Shown: positions 6,769 to 18,700 of the stretch, in pieces
Layout of the letters: every line of letters begins with the position of its first letter
How positions within the stretch are numbered: position 1 is the stretch's first letter
Source: Acetofilamentum sp.
Lineage (GTDB): Bacteria > Bacteroidota > Bacteroidia > Bacteroidales > JAADGE01
Direction: 5' to 3'
DNA length: 40,014 nt
Assembly: GCA_020720705.1 (NCBI GenBank)
Contig: DYOJ01000001.1
Coordinates: 1 to 40,014, forward strand
The notes under the pieces: model-generated
Seen by the model: only the letters and a program-made list of their open reading frames with translations
What the model was told of the DNA's origin: nothing
The model's database searches: none
Made by a program: the position numbers and the translations under genes

Positions 6769-9700
6769 ATGGAAAATTTAGTACATTTACAAAGAAAAAA
6801 ACTCCCTGCTGAGAGCAGAGGGTTTAAGTGGTTCTACCGAACCTTGTTTGCAGTGCTATTGGCATTAGTTATTAACTCTAATGCTTACGCACAGCCATAT
6901 TGTTCTTCATTGTATCCAACAAATTTTAGTTCAACCGGCTTTTATGTAAATTATTCTATAAGTGGTGCGTTTTACAATTATTACGTTGACGTTTATAGTA
7001 ATTCATCATATAGTACTAAGGTGTGGGGGGGGATTAGTAGTTCCCAATCGGGTTACTTTAATGTAACCGGTTTAGCTCCGGGTACACAATACTGGATAAG
7101 GTCAGCGATTGAGTACAGTGATGGTAGTGTTAAAATTATTTATTGTTCTGATTTTACAACTCAGACACTACTTAATCCGCCTGTGGCACTTGAGCCAATA
7201 GATGTAACAAGCAATAGTTTTACTGCAAGATGGAATTATTCAACAAACGCAACGAGTTACGAACTTCAGATTTCAACTGATCCGGGTTTTACAACTTCTG
7301 TATTTAATCAAAATGTAGGAAATACAGATAGGAGAAGTGTAACCGGCTTAAATCCGGGTACAACTTATTATTACAGAGTAAGAGCCATTAATAGTCTTAG
7401 AACTTCCGAATTAAGCAATGTTATTTCAAGTGTGTTTTGTTATGATATCAATGTTACTTCGCAAACTGTTGAAAATAATGCTTTTACAATAAACTGGGAA
7501 AATCCTGTTGGTGCTAATCTTGACAACTATATTCTTACCGTAAGCGAAAATAGCGATTTAGGCAATCCTTTATCAGGTTATAATAATATCAGCATTGGTA
7601 ATGTAAACACCTTTACTGTAAATCAAGGTATTGATATGAATACCAATTATTATTATCAAATCTCGGGACAAGAAACAGGCACTGTAATAGCAAAATCACC
7701 AATAAAGAATATTTACACCAAAACCTATGAAACCGCAAGAAACGCTCTTGCTTTTGATGGAACTGATGATTATGTAACTCTACCGGCTATAAACTTAAAT
7801 TCAACCAATTTTACCATTGAAGGTTGGGTAAAATGGAAAGATTTAAAAAATAATTCCCGAATTTTCGATTTTGGAAGTGGAGCAGGTAGTAATAATATAT
7901 TTTTATGCAATACCACAACATCTAATCAACTAGAATTTAATATCTATAATGGTGCAACGGGACAGGCATTAACCGTTAGTAATATAATTCCTTTAAACAG
8001 TTGGGTTCATATTGCCGCAGTTGCAAGTGGCGGTACTATGTATTTATATGTAAACGGAATTTTAGTCGGCACAAAAACCGGTGTTACTATACCAAATGTA
8101 AACCGAACTTTGTGCTTTATGGGCAAAAGTAATTGGGGTTCTGATGCTTACTTTAAAGGCAATATAGATGAGTTTAGGATTTGGAACGTAGCCCGCTCGC
8201 AAAAAGAAATCCGCCAAACTATGGAAAGAACTCTTACCGGAACAGAAACCGATTTGCTTGCTTATTACGATTTCAACACAGGTAACCCAAGCGGCACAAA
8301 TACCGCACTTACTACTTTATTGGATTATTCATTCTCATCAAACAACGGAACTCTGAATAATTTTGCACTCACCGGAACAACTTCAAACTGGATTGCTTCC
8401 GAAGCCGTAAACTATCCGAAACAGGAAGTTTTTTCTCCATTCGCAAGTTTCACCAACGGGCAAATGGCAGAATTTGTGGCAGGGCAACCCGATTTTACTA
8501 CCGGCACAAGCGGTGTTACTTCTCAAAAGTTAAATGGTCCTTTAGGTATTACTATTGATGCTGTGCATGGAAAAATGTATGTGGCTGATTTTATCAACTC
8601 TCGTGTTTTGCGTTTTCCATATCCATTAACAGGCAATTTTCCAACTGCCGATTTGGTTTTCGGTCAACCCGATTTTACTTCAAACTCTGTCGATAATGGC
8701 GGACTTTCCGCAAGTTGCTTTCATAATCCTGAAAATGTTGCTTTAGACGCTAATTACAATTTGTGGGTGACTGATATGGGAAATGGTCGTATTTTGAGAT
8801 TTTCAAACCCATGGTCTATTTCGAGTAATAAACCTTCTGCCGATTTAGTAATTGGCGCTGCTAATTTCACCACAGATGGCAATTTGACGCAAACTTATCA
8901 AATTCTTTTTGATGATGCAGGAAATTTATGGGCTGCTAATGCCGGAAGAGATGTAGTATATCGTTTTAATGCCGCTAATTTGGTGAGCGGAAATGCAACA
9001 CCTGATGGATTTCTCGGAGTAGTAAATTCAAGCAATTGCACACAAAATTCATGGGACAATGGTGAAGGTATTTGCATGATTGGAACATCCTTGTTTGTAA
9101 GTGATTGGCTGAATAATCGTGTATTACGTTTCGACAATGCTGCAAACAAAGCAAATTCTGCAAATGCAGATGCTGTGCTGGGACAAACCGATTTCACATC
9201 AAATACTTTCGGTTGTAATCAATCAAAATTTCATACGCTTAGCTCGATGACTTCCGATGGCAGTGGAACGCTTTATGTAACTGATTACAATAATCATCGT
9301 GTTATGATATTTAAAAATGCTGTAAACCTGACAAACGGCGCTAAAGCTTCCGGAGTTTTGGGGCATCCGGACTTTACTTCTGCCTCCTCATCTACTACGC
9401 AAAGCGGAATGAACGGACCCAGAGGTATTTTTTATGACAAAATATATAACAAATTATTGGTTACAGAGTCACTCAACCAACGTGTGCTGCAATTCGGCTT
9501 TTCGGATAATGCACTTGCTTTTGACGGAGCGAATGATTATATTGCAGTTACCGACATGTCTTTTAATGGCTCCTCGCAAATAAGTATTTCAGCATGGGTA
9601 AATATAACTAATTTTTCCAATTATGGGACAATTTTTGCAAAAATAGACGCTACAGATCATGGTGAATTATTCTTCAGAATTAGTAATAACGGTAAACCGC

Positions 9701-12700
9701 ATTTTGCTGTTTGTACAAATGTTGCCGGTGTTTGGCCGTCAGTTTACGGCACAACAGTTTTAACACCTGGTGAATGGTATTATATAACCGGAACTTACGA
9801 TGGTACTCAACTTAAAATGTATGTAAATGGTAATCTCGAAAATACGGTTAATCATTCGGGAACAATTGTTTCAAGTGGTGCTGCAGCTACTAAGATAGGA
9901 ACGTTGAGCAGTGGCGGGCTACCATTCCACGGCAAAATTGATGAAATTTCAATCTGGACAAAACCACTTAATGAAGCCGAAATACAATCAGCAATGAAAT
10001 CGCCACTCAATGGAACAGAAAGCGGTTTACGAGTATATTACAATTTTAACAACGGTATAGCAGGAGGCACAAACACCGGACTTACAATTTTAAATGACAT
10101 TACTCAAAATGGAAACAACGGAACACTAAACACTTTTGCACTCACAGGCAGCAACAGCAACTGGGTAGAAAGCCGTGCAGGAATGCGTCCCGAATTTGTT
10201 GCCGCTTCGGGTTTGGCAAATTCAATAATTGTAAAAATAAAATGCGGCGGAAACCCCGATACTTATTTACTTACAGTTTCCGAAGACGCTTTATTGCGAA
10301 CACCAATTACAGGTTACAACCGCCGCAATATGGGCAACGGAACAGAAGTTACAATTACAGGTTTAGACAAAAACACAACCTATTATTTTGATGTGTGGGC
10401 AGTAAAGAACGGACAAATTAGCCCGAACATGGGAATAAACAGTAAAGCAACCCAACTCTACACCACGCAAGGCAGTGCTTTGAGTTTCGATGGAACTGAT
10501 GATTATGTGGACTGTGGAACTGGTACTTCACTTAATATGACTTCTGCTTTTACTTTGGAAGCATGGATAAATCCTAATCATTTAAATTACCACACAATTA
10601 TTTCAAAGGGAAATGCCGCGGGAACTGAAGGATACACATTTTATATATGGAACGGTCAATTTTATTTAACTTTACATAATAAATCAGGTTATGGGTGTAC
10701 GGTTTCAGGTTTAAAAGCAAATGAATGGCAGCATGTAGCAGTGGTATGGGATGGTAATAATAAAGCGAAGTTTTATCGAAACGGTGTATTTATTCAAGAA
10801 GTTACCGCAGTGGCAACTGCAGGTATTATATCAAGTCCGGCATCAACCTTTAAAATTGGCGAAGATTATTGTGGAAGTAATACTTTTAATGGTGCAATAG
10901 ACGAAGTCCACGTATGGAACACAGCCCGTAGCAACAAAGAAATCCGCCAATATATGGAACGCGAACTTACCGGAACAGAAACCGGTTTGATGGCTTACTA
11001 TAACTTTAACGAAGAAACCGGAACAACTGCCGAAAATTTAACCGTAAATAATTTAGACGGAACACTTACAAATGGAGTGCTTAGAGTTGAGTCGAGTGCT
11101 CCATTAAAGCCATATCCAATTCAAAAAGATTTTATGCTCACTTTTGATGGATATAATGATTATGTTCAGGTTGCTCCTGCCGGAGACGACCGTCTTTTAA
11201 CTCAAACATTCACAGCTTCTTTTTGGGTTAAACCCGATGCTACTCAGCTTAGCGGAGTAAATATTGTGAATGCAAATGCTACAACTGCCAACAACTGGCG
11301 TATAACGCAAGATGCCGCAAATACCAATCAATATGTTTTTCAAACTTATGAAAACGGAAGTTACAATGCAACTACAAGTTTTGCACTTCCGGCAGATGAG
11401 TGGAGTTTTGTTGTTGTTACAAGAAACGGTACCAACAAAGAGAAGAAAGTATATGTAAATGGTGTTTTAAAAATTACAAAAAACGGAACTCACGATATTA
11501 CTTTTTCAAGTCAGGGCTTATGGTTAGGCGTAAATCCTAATAATTTAGGAACAACAAACTGGAAAGGTTCAATGGACGAGTTCGGTTTTTACAATAAAGT
11601 GCTTTCGCTTAACGAAATCAAGGCATTGTATATGTCGCATCAAATGTATGATGGAAATTGCCAAAGCATTTATTTACCTTTTGATGAAGATGCAGGTATT
11701 ACAAGCAGAGATTACTCCGCAAACGATTATCCTGCCGTTTTAGTGAATGGTGTTAAAAACAAACCGTCTGAAACTCCGATTGAATTGGGACAAACCGTTC
11801 CGGGTGACCTTGTAATATCAAAAGGTTATTACAACACAAAAGTTCAGGTTTCGTGGAATGTAGCACAAAGTTATCGTAATATTATTAATAAATGGTACAT
11901 TTACCGAAAGGTTTACGGTTCGGAACAAGCAACAGCACTTGTTTACAGCAGCAGCGATTTTGCAAATTTCTTTTCTTACGATGATAACTCTTGTAATGCA
12001 GGTGTTTTATACGAATATCAGATAATTGGAGAAACAGATTTTGGCGGATGTTTGATTTATACAAATCCGATTTCGAGTATTGGTTATCGCACTCCAACAG
12101 GAGTTGTAAACGGAAAAGTAACTTACGCCGGAGGTATTGCAGTGGAAGGTGTAAAAATAGTTGCTACCCGAACACAAGGTGCAGTTGGAAAATCTCTTGC
12201 TTTTGCAGGAAATTCTACGTTTACAGTAGCACATAAAAATCTTTTGATGCCTCAAAACGAAATAACTTGCGAAATTTATGTTCGACCTACAAGTTTATCG
12301 TCCGATTTTGATTTAATTGAAAAAGAAAATGCCTACGGAATGTATTACAGTAATGCTGATAATTCGGTAAAATTCCGGATTAAAAACGAGGCAGAACAAA
12401 TTTTTACAGTTTCTTATGAAAATGTTTTAAAACTCGACACTTTTGTGCAGATATCAGGAACTTACGACGGAACTAATATTCGTTTGTATGCAAATGGTAT
12501 TCCTTCTGAAACAGTTCCGGCAACCGGAAAATTATTTTCAAGCACTGAAAATATTATAGTTGGACAAAATTTCACAGGTAACTTAGACGAACTTCGTTTA
12601 TGGGACTACGGAAAAGACAGTTTGCAGGTTAATACCGATTATTTCAGAATTCTGACAGGCGGCGAAGAAGGTTGCATTGGTTACTGGCGAATGGATTTAG

Positions 12701-15700
12701 GCGTAAGCGATTGGGATTTTGACCAGTCAAATGTTGACGCAACTTTCAACGGAAATAATGCAGATTTGGTAAATACAACTTGGGCTACAACCATTCCAAG
12801 CAACGACCAACTTGGATTGTGCGGAATAACTAATGAAACAGGAAATTATACTATTTCAAATATTGGCTACAAAGGTTCCGGTGAAACTTTCAACCTTACT
12901 CCAATGTTTGGCGTTCACCAATTCGACCCAAATCAACTTGGTGTTTACATTGGCGATGGTGCGATTGTGCTTAATAATCAAAACTTTACAGATATTTCTT
13001 CTTTCACTGTTAAAGGAAATGTAATTTATAAAGATACATATTTCCCCGTTGAAGGAGCATATTTGTATATTGATGAACAAATAGTTGTTCGTGCAAACGG
13101 AACACCTGTTTCAACTGACCAATTCGGAAATTACGAAATACAAGTTCCTATCGGATACCACAATATATCTGTTGCAATGCAGGGACATACTTTTGAAATT
13201 GGTCGTTACCCCGAAACAGGAAATTACAATTTTCAGCAACCTATTAACGGAATTAATTTTGTTGATAATTCACTTATAAAAGTTGTAGGTAAAGTTGCCG
13301 GTGGTCCTATTCAAGCTGAAAAACCTATTGCTCTTGGAAAAACTGTTAATAATCTCGGAAACGGAGTTATAACTATTACAACTCAAAAAGGTTACGATTT
13401 AACCGACAATACCGCAGGTGTAAATATTTTGTCGGATAACGAAATTTACAGAGATAATGTAATAACTTCCGTAGGACAAACAGCTTATGTAATAAATAAT
13501 CTTTCACCAAAACAAATTAATATTTATCCCGATGAAAATACAGGCGAATTTGTAGTTTATTTACTTCCCGAAAAATATTTGGTAACAGCAGTAACTGCCG
13601 GAAACTATATTTTTGATGAAAGTCATTACATTACAATGGATTTAACACAAGCCGGATATATTACTGAAACCGAAAGCGACAGCACTACTATTCTTGATGA
13701 AACTTATTTTGATGTAGTTCAATATAACAAAAATTACGATTTTATTTATCGCGAAACTCCTGATATTACAGTTACTGATAAATACGGTGAACCGATTTTC
13801 TGGGAAACCGAACTTCAAATTGATGACGAAACTTCTGTACCTATTGTTGACGAATTTGGAAATTTAAAAACATTGTATCCGGTTTTCAAACAACGTAAAC
13901 AATATCTTACAAAAATTTCGGTATTTGAAGAATATTACAATGTTGATAAAGACCAAACAGATATTGTTCCGGTTAATGACGGTAAAGTCGAAATTCAAAA
14001 CTTTTTGGCAATTGACAAAGAGAAAAATGAATACGAATTAAACGAAAATGGTAATGTATTTTATTCATTCTGGGGTGGTTTGCCAAATATTGCACAAGGA
14101 GGTATCGGTGACTACGTTCTTACTTTTAATGTAACATCAAAAACAGGTCAAAATCAGGCAATAGCAACTACTTGGGAGCCAAACGGCGAAATTTTCAAAG
14201 GATATGTATTGGGCGGAATGCCATCCGGAAGTAATTTTGTTACAAACGGACCACAAAAATTAATTACAATTTTACGTGACCCTCCGGGAACAGGAAGCAC
14301 TTGCACATTAGAACAAGGTCAGTCGGTTACAAATTCAACATCAAGTGAATTTTCTTTTAACAGCGAAATAGGTCAGAATTTGAATGTTGATTTAGGTTCA
14401 CGCATAGTTACATGGGCTGGTTTTGGTGCCGGAGTTATTACCGAAACCGAAGTAGTTGCTGAATTTGAACAAGGAACAACAATTACAAATAGTTATACCG
14501 GTTCAAATTCTAATTCAACAACTTACGAAGCTACTCAAAGTTGGTCAACAAGCGATTCTCCTGATTTTGTAGGTGCAGATGGTGATGTTTTTGTAGGTCA
14601 TGCAACTAACATTGTTTATGGAGTCTCAACTCAGGTTGCAGTAGCACCAATTACTCAGGAAAATGCTTCAAACTGGGTAGGAAATACTTTTGAACATAAT
14701 GGAGTTACTTACGATATTGGTATTACAAAAGGTATTCGTGTAAACCCTGAATTCGGAACTATGTTTATGTATTCACAATATCATATTGAAAACTACTTAA
14801 TTCCTAATTTAAAAATGGTTAGAAATTTGGTTATGCAAAATAATCCTGATATCTACCAATGTGTTATTTGTGATACTGAAAACCCTGAATACGGAAGACG
14901 TAACCGCACGGGAAATGATGTTTGGAATGGTCGTGTTGGCGGCGATTCTTACAATGTGGCGATTCCTGCCGATTGGAATTATAGCATTACTTTTGTTGAT
15001 AGCGTTGAATATTTCAATAAACAAATTTACGATTGGGAATATTTCTTGATGCTCAACGAAATGGAAAAAGTAAAATCTGTTTTAATTGAAAATGTTTCTT
15101 TCGACGGTGGAACTACTTACGAAAAATCTATAACTAATTCAAGTTCAGAAGAAACAACTCATGAATACGAATTTGGTTTAGATATAACTCTTGCCGGAGA
15201 AGTTGGTTTTGAAATAATGGGTATGGGAAGTAAAATGAAAATTGAAACTAAAACTTCATTTGGCACAAAATACGGAGAAACAGAAGAAACAGAAAATAGC
15301 ACTTCATATTCTTATACTTTGGCAGATGGCGACGCCGGTGATTATTTAAGTGTTGATGTAAGAACACCTTACCAATCAACATCTACATCAACAGGTCCTG
15401 TATTTTTAACAAAAGGAGGTCAGACTTCTTGTCCTTTTGAAGATGCTTATGTTACAAAATATTATCAACCCGGAACAGTTTTACAACCCGCAACTATGCA
15501 ACGCGAAAAACCGCAAATGACTGTTGAAAATGCAATTGTTTCCAATGTTTCTGCCGATATGCCGGCTTTATTTAATTTTCAATTGTCAAATATCAGTGAA
15601 ACAGAAGAAGATGCTTGGATGCTTTTAACTGTTGATGAAACTTCAAATCAAAACGGTGCTTTAATTGAAATGGACGGTAGCCCGATTACAAACGGTAGAA

Positions 15701-18700
15701 TTGTTATGTTGCCTGCCGGACAGACAATTAATAAAACTATTGGCGTAAGTATGGTTAATCCAACTATTTACGATTACGAAAACATACGTTTAGTTTTAAG
15801 TTCTATGTGCGATGGAAATGTTTCAACCGATGTTGCAATTTCGGCTTATTTTCAACCGGTTTGCACAAGAGTTGTTTTAGATAATCCTATTAACCAATGG
15901 GTTGTAAATACAAATACAGATACAACTTTGAATATTAAAATCAAAGATTATAATTTATCTAACAATTTGTTCGACAGATTATTGGTGCAATATAAACCGG
16001 CTTCAACATCTGTTTGGGCAACCGATATGATTTATTATGTTGATGAAGATGAATACAATACGGCTAACGAACCAAAAATGTTTATCAACAATCAACCAAC
16101 TTTAAATTATTTACTCGATTTATCATCAATGCAAGACAGAAATTATGATGTTCGTATTACTTCAACTTGTGTTGATAATACAACAAATAGTTCGATAGTT
16201 GCAAGCGGAATAAAAGATGTAAAACGTCCTATGGTTTTTGGAACTCCACAACCGGGAAGCGGAATTTTAAATCCGGGCGATGATATTATGCTTACTTTCG
16301 ACGAACCAATAAATGCAGGAGCTTTACTGCCTTACAATTTTTCTGTTCGAGGTGTTCTTAACGGAAACGAAATAAAACATCAGGCATGTGTTTTCTTCAA
16401 TGGAACAAATGGTTATGCAAGTGTTTTAAGTGGTGTAAATCTCGACAATAAATCGTGGACAATTGAATTTTGGGCAAAACGCGGAACTCTCGAACAAGGT
16501 GTTATATTTGCACAAGATGGTTTAGAAATTGGTTTCGATGCCGACAATAAATTTTATCTGAAAGCAGGAAATCAATTAATTACTTCTCAAAATGAATATA
16601 CCGATACCGAACTTTGGTTTCATTATGCCGTAACTTATAATCAACAAGCAGAAGAATTTAATATGTATGTAAATGATGTTATTGAAAGAACTAATATTCT
16701 TCAAACTTCAACATTTACAGCAAACGGAAAAATGGTTCTCGGAAAAGATTTATCTGATGCAAATTATTTCAACGGATATGTTCATGAACTTAGAATTTGG
16801 GAAAAATTACAAGGATTTTCTACAATTTATGCTCAAATGTATCAGGAACTTTCGGGAAGCGAAATTGGTTTAAGCGGATACTGGACAATGAACGAAGCAA
16901 AAGGCGAAATGGCTCAGGATAAGGCACGAAATCGTCATGCAACATTGTTTGGTGCTGAATGGAGAGTTTTCCCGACAGGTTTTGCACGAGAATTTGACGG
17001 ACCTGCTTCGGTTGAATTGAACACAACCACAACAGTAATTTTTCCTGAAATGAATTTTACTTTGGAATTTTATTTCAATGCCGAACCGCAAACTAATACA
17101 GTTTTGTTCTCAAACGGAAAAGGCGACGGAACTGACGAAACTCCTTTCCAAAATATTTGGGTAATTGGTTTTGACGGAAATGGTAAACTTTACGCTAAAA
17201 ACAATGGTGTTACTATTTTAATCAGCGAAAAAAATTATACTGATAATACTTGGTATCATTTTGCTTTGGCTGTAAACAGAAATGCAAATGCTTCAATTTA
17301 TATTGACGGTGAAATGGTTGGCTCGGCACAAGCATCTAACTTTGGCGGTTTATCTGCAGCAGGCGCAACTTTGGGTGCAAGAAGATTCTATCAATTTCCA
17401 AATTTAACTTACGACCAACATTTTACCGGTTTAATAGACGAATTCCGTTTATGGGAATTATTACGCACATCAAAACAATTGGAATTAGATTTAAGTTCAA
17501 AACTAAAAGGTGATGAAATGGGACTCTTACTTTATTTCCCGTTTGATAAATACAACAGTTTAGGTATTGACTTAATTCCTACTCTCGAAGATATTACCGG
17601 AAACTCTGTTGATGCAATTGCAACAAACGGAAGCGAAACGAATATAAATGTTCCGAATTTGAAAGACGCACGTCCTGTTCAAGATGTTGCTTTCGATTGG
17701 GTTGTAAACGAAGATAAAATCATTATCAACTTAAACGAACCTGCGGCATTAATCGAAAAATGTATTTTGGAATTTACAGTTGAAAGAGTTGAAGATTTAC
17801 GCGAAAACCGTATTGCTTCTCCCGTTACTTGGACAGCATATATAAAACAAAATACAGTTGTTTGGGACGAAACCGAAATAAACATCGAAAAAGAAGTTTA
17901 TGAACCTTACACTTTCACAACCAAAATATTAAATATGGGCGGAACAAACCAAACATATTCAATAACAGGTTTACCGACATGGTTAAGTTGCAGCGCTGTA
18001 AGTGGTTCGTTATCACCTGATAGTGAAAAAACTTTAACATTCACCGTTGACCCGGTTGTAAACGTTGGAGAATATGCTTTATCATTATTCTTAACATCTG
18101 ATTTTGGATATTCCGAAAAATTAAATGTAAATGTAAATGTCTTTGAACCTGCACCGGATTGGACTGTTAATTCCTCAGATTTTCAATATTCAATGAGTGT
18201 AATTGGTCAGCTAAAAATTGACGGTAGTTTTTCAGCAAACAAAAATGATAAAATTGCCGCTTTTGTAAATGGGCAGTGTCGTGGTGTTGCTCAAAATTTG
18301 TATATTGAAGGTTACGATAAATTTATTGTTTTCTTAACAATTTTCAGTAATACCGATGTTGGCGAAAATGTAAGTTTCAAAATTTGGAATGCATCAGAAG
18401 GTTATGTTCATACAAACGTAACACCTGAAATATCATTTGTTTATAACGAAATTATTGGAACTGTTACCGAACCTCAAATTATTGAAACTTACAATAGTTA
18501 CAGTATTAATCAAAATTTAAACAGCGGTTGGACATGGATGTCGTTTAATTTAGATAACGCTGATTTATCAGACGTGAATCTAATAATGGAAAATATTAAT
18601 GCACAAACCGGCGACCAAATTAAGAGTCAAACTCTGTTTGCAAATTATTCAACAAATTTGGGTTGGGACGGTTCGTTAGTTTTTGGCGAAGGTTTCAATA

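Noticed and set aside
7738..17655. Repeated LamG segments considered as DNA-level tandem repeats
   Set aside because: The seven copies are similar only at protein level and are scattered; no long exact nucleotide repeats or CRISPR-like spacing were seen.
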